Shown: positions 17,163 to 27,090, numbered from the stretch's first letter. The stretch: 64,000 nt of DNA from Anaerosalibacter massiliensis (GCA_000751555.1 CCEZ01000049.1:124001-188000), one strand, 5' to 3'. Translations and numbers: made by a program. Notes: generated by a model from the letters alone, not told the origin.

Positions 17163-17672
17163 TTATAACACTCTTTTTTCTATTATCTTATAAACTACAC
17201 AGGCTAGTACAATATTTACTACAGATGCCAATGACAATGGCCCTACCATAGCAGCAAAAAAAGCCTTCCCATTTAAAGGAAGCCTTAGCCATGTTGTAAT
17301 AGGCATTAAAATCAATACTGCTACTATTCCATTTAATAATATGCCTACTATGGAAGCAATTATACTATTAAATTTTCTATATACTATTCCAAATATATAA
17401 GCAGATACTGCCATTTCTAATGTTATGACAATATGAATAGGTATTGTTAGCAAAAATCCGCTTGTAGCCGCAGTAAGTAGATGCCCTAATCCTGCAACCA
17501 GTCCTCCATATACTGGTCCTAAAAATAATGCAGCAAAAAATCCTGCCATAGAATCAAGAGCTATACTTCCTTGTATTTTTATTAAAGACCCAATAAATGA
17601 AATAGCTATTAATATACTAGTATATACTAATTTAGATGTAGTACTTTTAATTTTTATGTTTTTAGAATTCAT
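17163..17672 (-). CDS. cblT: CblT, ECF-type alpha-ribazole transporter
   Basis: A 169-residue membrane protein with five to six helices and an ECF S-component look (KLVYTSILIAISFIGSLIK, then GFFAALFLGPVYGGLVAGLGHLLTA). CblT takes up alpha-ribazole for cobamide salvage together with the kinase CblS. I use the ATG at 17672, which has a GGAGAGG site 5-6 bases upstream, rather than an earlier ATG at 17720 that has none. Whether it needs the ECF energising module has been debated. No cobalamin riboswitch is visible upstream. Confidence 0.82.
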   Translation of the reverse strand: MNSKNIKIKSTTSKLVYTSILIAISFIGSLIKIQGSIALDSMAGFFAALFLGPVYGGLVAGLGHLLTAATSGFLLTIPIHIVITLEMAVSAYIFGIVYRKFNSIIASIVGILLNGIVAVLILMPITTWLRLPLNGKAFFAAMVGPLSLASVVNIVLACVVYKIIEKRVL

Positions 17673-17801
17673 ATTTCCTCTCCTTGCAAATCTATTAATT
17701 ATCAATATATATTCTATCAATGAAATGCTTAATTATCAATAATTCATCACACTGTTTACAGAAAAGAATATAATAGACTATAAATATTTAGGAGGTTTGT
17801 T

Positions 17802-18165
17802 ATGTATAATCATATGTCTAATGATACTCACTTTCCTCATTTACCTATTTTACGTCCTCATTCATTTAAGAAAATATTGCAATATATATAGCTATTGTAG
17901 GTAAAGCAACAGCAACTGAATTCTATTCACGTTTATTAGAAGAAGCTCCTAATAATCTACATCAAGAATTCATAAAACATGCTACGAAGATGAGTTGGAA
18001 CATTTGCAATATTTCACAAAGTTATATTATTATTTTACTGGATAAATGCCTAAATATACCATAAAACCTGTCTAATATCCATATTACAAAGAAGGAATAC
18101 TTATAGCTCTCAAAGATGAATTAGAGCATGCAACTCAATTTAGTACTTTATATAATATCTTATAG
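17802..18165 (+). pseudogene. ferritin-like/rubrerythrin-type protein, several frameshifts and stops
   Basis: The AGGAGG site and ATG are intact (MYNHMSNDTHFPHLPILRPH) but the frame breaks within 30 codons. The rest in other frames reads AIVGKATATEFYSRLLEEAP and DELEHLQYFTKLYYYFTG, then KEGILIALKDELEHATQF, the twin DELEH metal-binding helices of a ferritin-like four-helix bundle. At least two frameshifts and internal stops, so not functional as read. Confidence 0.75.
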
Positions 18166-18193
18166 GAACAGGTTAAATAAACCTTGTCCCTAC
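18166..18193 (-). terminator. GGGACAGG-type hairpin after the AI-2E-like gene
   Basis: AGGAACAGGTT, 6-base loop, AACCTTGTCCCT just past the stop codon of the minus-strand gene. Same sequence family as 14905 and 24479. Confidence 0.6.
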
Positions 18194-18195
18194 AT

Positions 18196-18678
18196 CTAAT
18201 CTCTATCATCCCATTTCTTTTTCACTCTATATATAGAACTTATAATCACAACTATCATGGGACCAACTACAACTCCTACAGGACCAAGTATTAGAGAACC
18301 CAATATTGTCGCAATAAAAGTATAAAGGGGTCTTACACCAATTTGATCTCCAACAATCTTAGGTTCAATGATTTGTCTTAATATAGTTAAGACAACATAA
18401 AGTATTGCTAAATAAATACCTGTATCTATATCTCCTTTTATAAAATTAACTATTGACCAAGGTACCATTACAAGTCCACTACCTACAACTGGCAATATGT
18501 CAAGAATTGCTATTATTAATGCAATGAGAATAGCCCATGGTATTTCTATAATTAGCAGTCCAATACTTATAATTATAAAAGTTATAGCCATAAGTATTAA
18601 TTGAGATTTAATATATCCTTTAATGCCCTTGCCAGTATCATTTATTATTTCCATCATCATATCAAATATATTTTTCAA
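18196..18678 (-). CDS. AI-2E/YtvI-family membrane protein, C-terminal half only
   Basis: A 160-residue protein equal to the C-terminal half of AI-2E-family transporters: IPWAILIALIIAILDILPVVGSGLVMVPW, EPKIVGDQIGVRPLYTFIATILGS and LGPVGVVVGPM are clear family blocks. Full members have about 350 residues. The TTG start has a very strong AGGAAGGAG site 7-8 bases upstream and a possible promoter further up, so it seems to be a genuine short gene and not just a fragment, but the missing half makes transport activity doubtful. The family includes Na+/H+ antiporters and sporulation membrane proteins. Confidence 0.75.
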   Translation of the reverse strand: MKNIFDMMMEIINDTGKGIKGYIKSQLILMAITFIIISIGLLIIEIPWAILIALIIAILDILPVVGSGLVMVPWSIVNFIKGDIDTGIYLAILYVVLTILRQIIEPKIVGDQIGVRPLYTFIATILGSLILGPVGVVVGPMIVVIISSIYRVKKKWDDRD

Positions 18679-18953
18679 TATATAATCTCCTTCCTAGAAG
18701 ATTTTATTTCATACTTTTCCCAATACAATATAAAATACCCCTTGCTAATCTTTTCAAGCACTAATTTTATTATAACATTTATTTATTATGAAGTATTATA
18801 AATATTTCATTACTATTATAAAAATATTCTCTATATATAAAATACTATTAAAAGTTAAACTTTAACTATTCAATTATAAAAGGTTGAATATATGTATTAA
18901 GTTTGGTATAGTATAGTCTAAATAATTTTAAAATTGCAAGAGGAGGAAATTAT

Positions 18954-20363
18954 GTGGTCAAATCATTAAATAATTTAGTTGGACTATTAAATGAATTTTT
19001 ATGGTCCTATGTCTTAATTGGACTTTTAATATCATTAGGAATTTATTTCACTCTTAAGACTAATTTTGTACAATTTAGATATTTTAAAGAAATGTTTAAA
19101 TTATTATCTGAACAAACAGATACTGAACATGGTAAAAAGGGTATTTCACCTTTCCAAGCCTTCTCTATTAGTGCAGCATCTAGAATAGGTACAGGAAATA
19201 TGGCTGGAGTTGCTTTGGCTATTGCTATAGGCGGCCCTGGCTCTGTGCTTTGGATGTGGATTATTGCACTTATTGGAAGCAGTTCAAGTTTTATTGAAAG
19301 TACCTTAGGACAAATTTACAAAGTAAAAGATGGTGATGAATTTAGAGGAGGTCCAGCTTATTATATTGAACAAGCTTTGAACAAGCGTTGGTTAGGAGTT
19401 CTTTTCTCAATACTAATAACTATTTCTTTTGGTTTTGTTTTCAACTCCGTTCAAGCAAATACTATATCAAGTGCTTTTGAACAAGCTTTTGGAATAAAAA
19501 CATCTATAACAGGAATTGTTTTAGTTGTTCTTTCTGGAATAATCATTTTTGGTGGAATAAAAAGAATTGCTAATGTATCTTCAATTATAGTTCCCATTAT
19601 GGCCTTGATTTATGTAGGTGTAGCTATATTTATAATGATAAAAAATATTACCTTTATACCTGAAATGATAAAAATGATATTTACAAATGCATTTGGTGTA
19701 AATCAAGCTGTTGGTGGAACTTTAGGTGGAGTTATGATGCAGGGTATAAAAAGAGGACTATTTTCTAATGAAGCTGGAATGGGAAGTGTTCCAAATGCAG
19801 CAGCAGCTGCAGATACAAGTCATCCTGTAAAACAAGGACTCATTCAAACTCTCGGGGTATTTACAGATACTCTTTTAGTATGTAGTGCTACTGCTTTTAT
19901 TATACTTTTATCTGGTATTCATAACAATCCAGGAGATTTAACAGGAATTCAATTAACACAAGCTGCTGTATCATCACAAGTTGGTTCATGGGGAGATTCA
20001 TTTATTGCTATTTCCATATTTTTATTTGCCTTCAGTTCTATTATAGGGAATTATTATTATGGTGAAACAAATATAGAGTTTATAAAATCCAGTAAATCTG
20101 CTCTTTTTATCTATAGAGTCATTGTACTATCTATGGTTATGTTAGGCTCTGTAGCTAAACTTTCTACTGTTTGGGATATGGCAGATCTTTTTATGGGGCT
20201 AATGGCTGTTATAAACTCAATTGTAATAGCTAAATTAGGTCCTATTGCTTATGAAGCATTAAAAGATTATACTAGGCAAAGAAAAGAAGGAAAAAATCCT
20301 GTTTTCAAGGCAAGTTCTATCCCTGAATTAGAAAATATAGAACAATGGAAGGATGAAATCTAA
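18954..20363 (+). CDS. sodium/alanine (AGCS-family) amino acid symporter
   Basis: A 469-residue, about 10-helix membrane protein of the AGCS family that imports alanine or glycine with Na+. Blocks seen: FTLKTNFVQFRYFKEMFKLL, FQAFSISAASRIGTGNMAGVALAIAIGGPG, and GIKRGLFSNEAGMGSVPNAAA, which are family signatures. The GTG start at 18954 is used; the overlapping ATG at 18952 runs into a stop within six codons. GAGGAGG lies 7-8 bases upstream. Single gene with a shared terminator. Confidence 0.93.
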   Translation: MVKSLNNLVGLLNEFLWSYVLIGLLISLGIYFTLKTNFVQFRYFKEMFKLLSEQTDTEHGKKGISPFQAFSISAASRIGTGNMAGVALAIAIGGPGSVLWMWIIALIGSSSSFIESTLGQIYKVKDGDEFRGGPAYYIEQALNKRWLGVLFSILITISFGFVFNSVQANTISSAFEQAFGIKTSITGIVLVVLSGIIIFGGIKRIANVSSIIVPIMALIYVGVAIFIMIKNITFIPEMIKMIFTNAFGVNQAVGGTLGGVMMQGIKRGLFSNEAGMGSVPNAAAAADTSHPVKQGLIQTLGVFTDTLLVCSATAFIILLSGIHNNPGDLTGIQLTQAAVSSQVGSWGDSFIAISIFLFAFSSIIGNYYYGETNIEFIKSSKSALFIYRVIVLSMVMLGSVAKLSTVWDMADLFMGLMAVINSIVIAKLGPIAYEALKDYTRQRKEGKNPVFKASSIPELENIEQWKDEI

Positions 20364-20400
20364 AAAATAGTCATTCCCTAGGGAATGACTATTTTTTTAT
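20363..20400. terminator. bidirectional terminator between the AGCS gene and cstA
   Basis: AAAATAGTCATTCCC/GGGAATGACTATTTT perfect stem with T-runs on both strands, located between convergent genes. Confidence 0.93.
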
Positions 20401-21818
20401 GCTTTTTGTAAACTTTCCTTTTTATTGGTTTTCTTTATAAAATAGATTAACACTCCTATAGCCCCTATAAATCCTACTGGATATGAAATGCTAGAAGATA
20501 ACTTAAATCCTTCTGGTGCCATCATTATATAAGTAATACTTACTCCTGTCATAAACGTAGCTGGTAAACTTGCCATCCAATGAGATTTCTTCATTTTGAC
20601 TAAATATGCTGCTGAAGCCCATAGTACAATCATAGCTAAAGTTTGATTTGACCAAGCAAAATATCTCCATATAATATTGAAATCAATCCTTGTTAAAATA
20701 AATCCAATTGTAAATAAAGGTATAGCTATTGATAATCTGTTTTTTATTGGACCTTGATCATATTTAGCTGCATCTGCTATAGTTAATCTTGCACTTCTAA
20801 AAGCAGTATCTCCTGAAGTTATTGGAGCTGCTATTACTCCTAACATAGCTAATACTCCACCTACAGTTCCTAAAAGGGATTTAGAAACTGTATTTACAAC
20901 TCCTGCTGGTCCTCCACCATTAGCCATTGCTTCACCTAATTGTGGAACACCACCAAAGAACGCCATAGCTGCTGCTGCCCAAATCATTGCAATTATCCCT
21001 TCTGCTATCATTGCACCATAAAATATCTTTCTACCTTCTTTTTCATTATCCAAACATCTTGCCATCATTGGAGACTGAGTAGCATGGAATCCACTTATAG
21101 CTCCACATGCAATTGTAACAAATAACATTGGCCATAATGGTAAACCGTCAGGATGTAAACTAGATAGTGTAAACTCTGGCAATGTATATCCCTCTATAAT
21201 CAAGGCACCACCTATTCCAACTGCCATTATAAGTAATGCAAGTCCAAATACTGGATATAATTTTCCTATTATTTTATCAACTGGCAATATTGTAGCTAAA
21301 AAATAATATGCTAGTACAATTGCTAACCAAACGTTTGCATTTCCTAGTCCTAATGGCTTTAAATTTGCTAATAAATCAACTGGTCCCACCATAAATACTG
21401 TACCAACTAATATAAGAAGTACAACTGAAAACACTCTCATGACTTTTCTTGCACCTTCACCTAAATAAATACCGACAATTTCTGATATACTTTGTCCCTC
21501 ATGTCTTAAAGAAAGCATACCTGAAAAGTAATCATGAACTCCTCCTGCAAATATACTACCAAAAGCTATCCACAAAAATGCTGCTGGTCCAAATAATGCT
21601 CCTTGAATAGCACCAAATATTGGTCCTAAGCCAGCAATATTAAGCAATTGGATTAAAAATACTCTTGGCCAACTCATAGGCACATAGTCAACACCATCAT
21701 TTATTGCATTTGCAGGTGTTTGTCTATTTTCATCCACATCAAAAGTCTTGTCTACTAATTTACCATAAGTAAAATAACCTGCTATTAATATTATAATACC
21801 TAAAATAAAAAAAGACAT
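20397..21818 (-). CDS. cstA: CstA-family transporter (pyruvate or peptide uptake)
   Basis: A 473-residue multi-helix membrane protein with the CstA start LVDKTFDVDENRQTPANA and DGVDYVPMSWPRVFLIQLLNIAGLGPIFGAI. E. coli relatives are 700 residues (CstA, BtsT); the shorter clostridial form is normal. E. coli BtsT is a pyruvate/H+ symporter switched on by the BtsS/BtsR pair. The next gene upstream on the same strand, across about 130 bases, is a LytTR regulator with its LytS-type kinase, so pyruvate uptake is the best guess for this one too. AGGGAGG site upstream of the ATG. Confidence 0.9.
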   Translation of the reverse strand: MSFFILGIIILIAGYFTYGKLVDKTFDVDENRQTPANAINDGVDYVPMSWPRVFLIQLLNIAGLGPIFGAIQGALFGPAAFLWIAFGSIFAGGVHDYFSGMLSLRHEGQSISEIVGIYLGEGARKVMRVFSVVLLILVGTVFMVGPVDLLANLKPLGLGNANVWLAIVLAYYFLATILPVDKIIGKLYPVFGLALLIMAVGIGGALIIEGYTLPEFTLSSLHPDGLPLWPMLFVTIACGAISGFHATQSPMMARCLDNEKEGRKIFYGAMIAEGIIAMIWAAAAMAFFGGVPQLGEAMANGGGPAGVVNTVSKSLLGTVGGVLAMLGVIAAPITSGDTAFRSARLTIADAAKYDQGPIKNRLSIAIPLFTIGFILTRIDFNIIWRYFAWSNQTLAMIVLWASAAYLVKMKKSHWMASLPATFMTGVSITYIMMAPEGFKLSSSISYPVGFIGAIGVLIYFIKKTNKKESLQKA

Positions 21819-21952
21819 TAAAAAACCTCCCTATAATTTATATCTTATACATTTATGATTATATACTTCTATTAATTATAAAGAGGTTTTTAAAGATAAG
21901 ATGTCTTTTTTAGAGCTTGAAATGCAATATGGAAAGATATAATGCATATATT

Positions 21953-22720
21953 TTATTCTATGTTCATTATATTTTTAAATTCCTTTGATTGACTTCTACT
22001 TACTGGTATTTTGTCTTTAATATTTTTAAGTTTTAAATTGAAAGTTGAATTAAACCAAGGCTCAATAACTTCAATTAAATCTAAATTAACTAAGTAACTC
22101 TTATGACATCTAAAGAAATTTGCTCTATTTAATTTTCCAGAAAGTTCTCCTAGTGTATAATTTGTCTCAAATTTACCCTTTTCACTAAAAATAATTGTAT
22201 TTTTATTTTCTATAGTAGCGTATATTATTTCCGTTGAATCTAAAGGTATTAATTTGCCATTGTCTGAAACAGATATTTTAGTTCCAGTTTCCCTTTCATT
22301 AGCCCTTAAATCTTGTATTAACTTATTAAGCTTACCTAGATAATTAGATTTTTCTATATTTGTATTATTAATAATTTTCTCCACGGTTTTAGATAATCTC
22401 TCTATTGAAATAGGCTTTAATATATAATCTATAGCATTTACTTCAAATGCCTTCAAAGCATATTCTTCATAAGCTGTTACAAATACTACAAATGGAATAT
22501 GAGATTCTTTTAATATTTTACTTGCTACATCTATACCACTAATTTTAGGCATTTGTATATCTAAAAAAATTAAATCTGGTTTTAATTTTCTATTTAATTC
22601 TAATGCTTCTATTCCATGAGAAGCTTCTCCTACAATCTCAATTTCTTCAAAACTCTGCAATATATATACTAATTCTTCACGTGCAGGCAATTCATCATCT
22701 ACAACTATGGATCGAATCAT
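21953..22720 (-). CDS. LytTR-type response regulator, BtsR/LytR-like
   Basis: A 255-residue two-component regulator. Receiver domain: VDDELPAREELVYIL at the start, phosphorylation aspartate in LIFLDIQMPKISGIDVA (about residue 57), and KPISIERL. LytTR DNA-binding domain from about 145 with FFRCHKSYLVNLDLIEVIEPWFN. It overlaps the kinase stop by 4 bases (ATGA), showing translational coupling. The nearest downstream gene is cstA, the expected target by analogy with E. coli BtsSR-BtsT. Confidence 0.92.
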   Translation of the reverse strand: MIRSIVVDDELPAREELVYILQSFEEIEIVGEASHGIEALELNRKLKPDLIFLDIQMPKISGIDVASKILKESHIPFVVFVTAYEEYALKAFEVNAIDYILKPISIERLSKTVEKIINNTNIEKSNYLGKLNKLIQDLRANERETGTKISVSDNGKLIPLDSTEIIYATIENKNTIIFSEKGKFETNYTLGELSGKLNRANFFRCHKSYLVNLDLIEVIEPWFNSTFNLKLKNIKDKIPVSRSQSKEFKNIMNIE

Positions 22721-24414
22721 ATAGCTTCCCTCCTTTGTTTCTTAGGAATTATCATTGTTACTTTAGTGCCTTTATTTAGTTTGCTATCTATTTTTAATCC
22801 ATATTCTCTACCATATTTATTCCTCAATCTGTTATTTACATTAGTAAGCCCTATACTATCTAATTTATCTTCTTCAAATAAAGAAGATAATACTTCTAAA
22901 CTCATCCCTACTCCATCATCTTTTACCACCAATTCTGTTTCCCATTCATTATCTGTAGCTAATATCTCTATAGTGCCTCCTTCGATTTTTTTTAAAACAC
23001 CGTGTTTTATAGCATTTTCCACTATTGGTTGCAATAGTAATGGAGGCAGTATACAGTCTATATCTTCAGGAATATTGTACACAATCTTTAATTTATCTCC
23101 AAATCTTGCCTTTTCTATCTCTAAATAAGAATTTATATGTTCTATTTCTCTGTGAAGCTCAACTTCCTCATTTCCCTCTTGTAAATTATTCCTAAAATAA
23201 TTTCCTAAATGAATCAATAGTCTTCTGGCATTATCAGGTTGAGTACGTATTAAGGACACTATAGTATTTATAGCATTAAATAGAAAATGTGGATTTATTT
23301 GAGCCTGTAAAGCTTTCAATTCTGATTTGGCTAGTAATTCCGCTTGATAATCTATTTTGCTAAGCTCAATTTGAGTTGAAAATATTTGGGCTAATCCTAA
23401 AGCTAGTTCTCTTTCTACTTTAGTAATCGAATTTTCCTTTGTTTTATATAATTTTAATGTTCCGATAACCTTATTTCCTTCAGTTAATGGCACAATTATT
23501 GCAGATTTAAGACTACAACTACTATCTTCACAACCTATTTCCTCCTGTTTATTAGCCACCATGTATTTACCTTTTTGTATAGTTTCTCTGGTTAAATTAG
23601 TTTTTATTGAACTTCCAGAAAAATGATGATCCTCTCCAACTCCTACATGGGCTAATATTCTTTCAGTATTGCTAAAAGCAACTGCCTTAACATCAGTCAT
23701 TTCTTTTATTATCATAGCAGTTTCATAGGCAGTATTTTCATTGAATCCCTTTCTAAAATACTTTAAAGTTTTATTAGCTATTCTTAAAGCTAATTGTGCT
23801 TGATAAGCTGCAGCCATTTCTAAATCCTTAAAAATACTATCAGTTATTGCAATAAAAACAGCTATTCCTATCCCATTTATAATTATCATCGGTATACCTA
23901 TTATCTTGACTAAGCTTAAAGCTTTTAAATAAGGCTTTGCAAAAACTAATATTATTATCATTTGCAAAATTTCTGCTGCCATTCCTGAAATCAAAGCAAA
24001 TAATAATTTATTATCATACTTTTCTATTTTCTTACTTAAAAAACCGGCCATAGCACCTTCTGTTATAGTAGACAGTGCACAAGAAAAAGCAGTAAAGCCA
24101 CCTACATCTATTAAATACCTATGGCCTCCTGCTATCAATCCAGACAAAATGCCTACAAAAGGCCCTCCTAAAAGTCCTCCTACAAAAACACCAACTACCC
24201 TAGCATTGGCAATAGCACCTTTTATAGGTATTCCAGTATATGTGCCTACAACACCATAAATTCCAAATATAATGCCTAATAAAATCTTATCTTTAACACT
24301 TATATTTTGTTTTGAAACTAATTTTCGGAATAGCCCTACTTTAGACATGAAAAAAGCTAATAAAATTATTATTCCTACTCTATTAATTAAACTTTTAAAA
24401 ATTATAACTAACAA
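22717..24414 (-). CDS. LytS/BtsS-type sensor histidine kinase
   Basis: A 565-residue membrane sensor. N-terminal 5TMR_LYT membrane domain with YTGIPIKGAIANARVVGVFVGGLLGGPFVG and a further helix set; then a GAF domain (about 215-355); then the His_kinase dimerisation block ALQAQINPHFLFNAINTIVSLIR with the phospho-accepting histidine, and an ATPase domain with LQPIVENAIKHG and DDGVGM. In E. coli BtsS senses extracellular pyruvate. Here the pair sits directly upstream of a CstA-type transporter. The GAF-like region with CEDSSCS may add a second signal input. Confidence 0.92.
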   Translation of the reverse strand: MLVIIFKSLINRVGIIILLAFFMSKVGLFRKLVSKQNISVKDKILLGIIFGIYGVVGTYTGIPIKGAIANARVVGVFVGGLLGGPFVGILSGLIAGGHRYLIDVGGFTAFSCALSTITEGAMAGFLSKKIEKYDNKLLFALISGMAAEILQMIIILVFAKPYLKALSLVKIIGIPMIIINGIGIAVFIAITDSIFKDLEMAAAYQAQLALRIANKTLKYFRKGFNENTAYETAMIIKEMTDVKAVAFSNTERILAHVGVGEDHHFSGSSIKTNLTRETIQKGKYMVANKQEEIGCEDSSCSLKSAIIVPLTEGNKVIGTLKLYKTKENSITKVERELALGLAQIFSTQIELSKIDYQAELLAKSELKALQAQINPHFLFNAINTIVSLIRTQPDNARRLLIHLGNYFRNNLQEGNEEVELHREIEHINSYLEIEKARFGDKLKIVYNIPEDIDCILPPLLLQPIVENAIKHGVLKKIEGGTIEILATDNEWETELVVKDDGVGMSLEVLSSLFEEDKLDSIGLTNVNNRLRNKYGREYGLKIDSKLNKGTKVTMIIPKKQRREAI

Positions 24415-24478
24415 TTTAATTCCTCCATCAAAACCTTAGTATATTAAATTATATACTTAAAATAATTCCAAGTAAAAT

Positions 24479-24507
24479 ATAGGGACAGTTAAACAACTGT
24501 CCCTACC
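24479..24507 (-). terminator. GGGACAG hairpin after the DUF445 gene
   Basis: TAGGGACAGTT-aaac-AACTGTCCCTA: perfect stem immediately beyond the stop codon. Related to the elements at 14905 and 18166. Confidence 0.75.
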
Positions 24508-25971
24508 TTATATTAGCTGTAAAAGAGGCGATAGCATGCCCATTATTCCTCCCAGAAGTGCACCAAGCCATGTTATAGCCTTTAATTCTTTATTAGCTAT
24601 TTCAATTATTATTTTTTCTGCAAAAGCTACATCAAATTTATTTATTTCATCTTCTACAACTTTAGAAATATTCAATAGTTCAACGATATATGGTAATTTA
24701 CTCTTCACAAAATTGTCAAAAATAACCTTAGAAAAATTAGCAATACTTGTAACTGTAGATTTATCAACATTTTCAAATATACATGAAACAGGTTTGTTTA
24801 TAATCATTTGAAAAATATCATGTACAATCGAAAGTGTCTTTTCATATAATACTTCTGAATTTGAAATAACTTCAATCTTATTCGATATTAAGTTTAATAA
24901 ACTTTCTTTAATATCTGCTTCTGAATATTTTATTTTTCTCTCTACTATATCAAGTATTTTTGCCTGATTTTCCTTCTTAGAAATAGGAGACAATAGGGTA
25001 GATGAAATATTCAACATATCTTCATCATCAATTTTTGATGATATGTCTGAAAATATATTAGCTGCTTTCCAATCTAATAATTTATCAATTGAAGCCATAA
25101 TAACTAATATAATATTTTCATCATTTTCTCGATTGTAAATATATTTTTCTATCTCATTAAATATCTTATCTGAAATTAATTCAGGCCTCATAAATATAGT
25201 TATTGCCCTACTTACATTTTGAGAAACAAATTCAGTAATTGACTCCTTAATTCTCATATTTACAGACGGCTCTTCAAATATACCTCTCAACTCATTTATA
25301 ATATCTTCCCTATTTTCATTGATATGTTTTTTTAAAATATTAATAAAATCTTCTGGAATTATTTCATTTAATGTTCTTTCATCATTTGCCAATTCATCTA
25401 TTTTTTTATCTATTAAGTTTTTAAACGTTATTTTTACTTCTTCTGATACAGATAATTCATATATAAACAATTCTAACCTTTCGTCTATCACTTTATAAAA
25501 ATCATCCATAGGACTATTTAAAACTTTGTCTTCTACTAAATTTAATATTTCATCTTTAAATTTTTGTTTTTTAAACTGAGAGCAAATAAAGTTTGCTAGT
25601 TTTTCTTCTATTATATTTAATGATTTATAATAGTTTCCATTTCCAATATTCATAGTAAAATCTTTTATTGATTTATTAGTTTCTTTAAACTTGTTTATAT
25701 TATGCTCTACCCATTCCCTTAGTTGATTGTTTATCTTATCACTGTATATAGCTTCTGTAACTATTTCAGGAGATAAAAGATATACACCTATTGTATCTCC
25801 TACACTCTTTGCTATTCTACTCTTTTCCTTAGGAATAAGACCTGGTGTAAATGGTATATGAAGACCTAAAATTTTTTTCTCTTCATAAGGTCTAAACAAC
25901 ATTTTTATAGCAAGCCAATTAGTAATATATCCAATAATTGCCCCAACCAATATTGGTATTATAAATCTCAT
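24508..25971 (-). CDS. DUF445 family membrane-associated protein
   Basis: A 487-residue protein with an N-terminal helix and family start MRFIIPILVGAIIGYITNW, then KMLFRPYEEKKILGLHIPFTPGLIPKEKSRIAKS, and a C-terminal helix after ELKAITWLGALLGGIMG. The long middle is charged and helical. Related to B. subtilis YheB and YtxC-neighbour proteins; no biochemical function is known. Both ends being hydrophobic suggests a hairpin anchored in the membrane with a large soluble loop. GGTGG-type site before the ATG. Confidence 0.88.
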   Translation of the reverse strand: MRFIIPILVGAIIGYITNWLAIKMLFRPYEEKKILGLHIPFTPGLIPKEKSRIAKSVGDTIGVYLLSPEIVTEAIYSDKINNQLREWVEHNINKFKETNKSIKDFTMNIGNGNYYKSLNIIEEKLANFICSQFKKQKFKDEILNLVEDKVLNSPMDDFYKVIDERLELFIYELSVSEEVKITFKNLIDKKIDELANDERTLNEIIPEDFINILKKHINENREDIINELRGIFEEPSVNMRIKESITEFVSQNVSRAITIFMRPELISDKIFNEIEKYIYNRENDENIILVIMASIDKLLDWKAANIFSDISSKIDDEDMLNISSTLLSPISKKENQAKILDIVERKIKYSEADIKESLLNLISNKIEVISNSEVLYEKTLSIVHDIFQMIINKPVSCIFENVDKSTVTSIANFSKVIFDNFVKSKLPYIVELLNISKVVEDEINKFDVAFAEKIIIEIANKELKAITWLGALLGGIMGMLSPLLQLI

Positions 25972-26082
25972 TCTTCCACCTCTTGTACTAATAATATTTT
26001 TTATTTGTTATTTATACAATTATCTAAACATTATAGCATATTTTTCTTGTTTGATGTAGGGACAAAGACTTTTTAATTATTT

Positions 26083-27090
26083 CTATATCCAGATATAGTT
26101 TAGTACAAGATAAACTATATACATTCCTGCTAAGAAAACTCCTTCTAATTTTGTAATTACTTGATTTTTATTTTTAGCAAAAATATGAAAAGCAACTAAT
26201 ATAATTAGCATAGTGGGTATTTGCAATTTATAAAAATTACTTGGTACTAACAAACCTTCCTTAGTTACTGCTGCTGCACTACCAGTAACAAATAATACAT
26301 TTAGTATATCTGCACCAATAATATTTCCAACTGCTAATTCTCCATGACCTTTTTTTACAGATGTAATAGCGGTAACTAACTCTGGTAGACTTGTACCAAA
26401 AGCTACTAAAGTAGCTGCAATAACACTTTGGGGAATTCCAATACGTATAGCTGTAATTTCTACACTTGGAATAAGTATTTTAGATGAAAAAATAACCAAT
26501 GCTACACCTAATACTAATTTTATTAATTGTAAAGGTAAAGAACTTTCTTCTCCTTCAATTTCTGATGCAATCTCTCCGTTAGACTTTCTTGCCCAATAAA
26601 TAGTCCCTACAATATAAAGAATTAATAATCCAATAAAAATAAAACCCATCCATTGAGTAATTCTCCCTTCAGGACCTTTAGATAAAAAGGGTAGACTAGC
26701 AATAGCTAATAATATACCAGAAATTAATTGTAAATTACCCTGACGATTAATAGTATCTTTATCTATTGACAATGTACCTACTAATGCTGCAATACCAATG
26801 ATTAAACCTGTGTTAGCAATAATTGAACCAATAGCATTTCCTAAAGCCAAATCTGGATTGCCTTTAATTGCTGCAAGTACTGAAACTGTTACCTCAGGTA
26901 ATGTAGTTCCCAAACTTACAATGGTAGCACCAATAACCATTTTAGATATACCCCACCGAATGGATAATCCAACAGCTTCATTTACTAGAATATCAGCTCC
27001 TTTACCTAATATATATAAGCTAACCCCAATAATACTAAATAGGACTAATATTGAAGAATCATTAAGTATGTTATAAATTATCTCATCCAT
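26083..27090 (-). CDS. CaCA-family Na+/Ca2+ (cation) antiporter behind a manganese riboswitch
   Basis: A 335-residue, about 10-helix antiporter with the two inverted alpha repeats of the CaCA family: GATIVSLGTTLPEVTVSVLAAIKGNPDLALGNAIGS and, later, AATLVAFGTSLPELVTAITSVKKGHGELAVGNIIGAD. It has the usual prokaryotic YrbG-type length. Its leader carries a yybP-ykoY (Mn2+) riboswitch plus terminator, so its expression should rise with manganese; Mn2+ is therefore a likely substrate besides or instead of Ca2+. Substrate is inference from regulation. Confidence 0.92.
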   Translation of the reverse strand: MDEIIYNILNDSSILVLFSIIGVSLYILGKGADILVNEAVGLSIRWGISKMVIGATIVSLGTTLPEVTVSVLAAIKGNPDLALGNAIGSIIANTGLIIGIAALVGTLSIDKDTINRQGNLQLISGILLAIASLPFLSKGPEGRITQWMGFIFIGLLILYIVGTIYWARKSNGEIASEIEGEESSLPLQLIKLVLGVALVIFSSKILIPSVEITAIRIGIPQSVIAATLVAFGTSLPELVTAITSVKKGHGELAVGNIIGADILNVLFVTGSAAAVTKEGLLVPSNFYKLQIPTMLIILVAFHIFAKNKNQVITKLEGVFLAGMYIVYLVLNYIWI

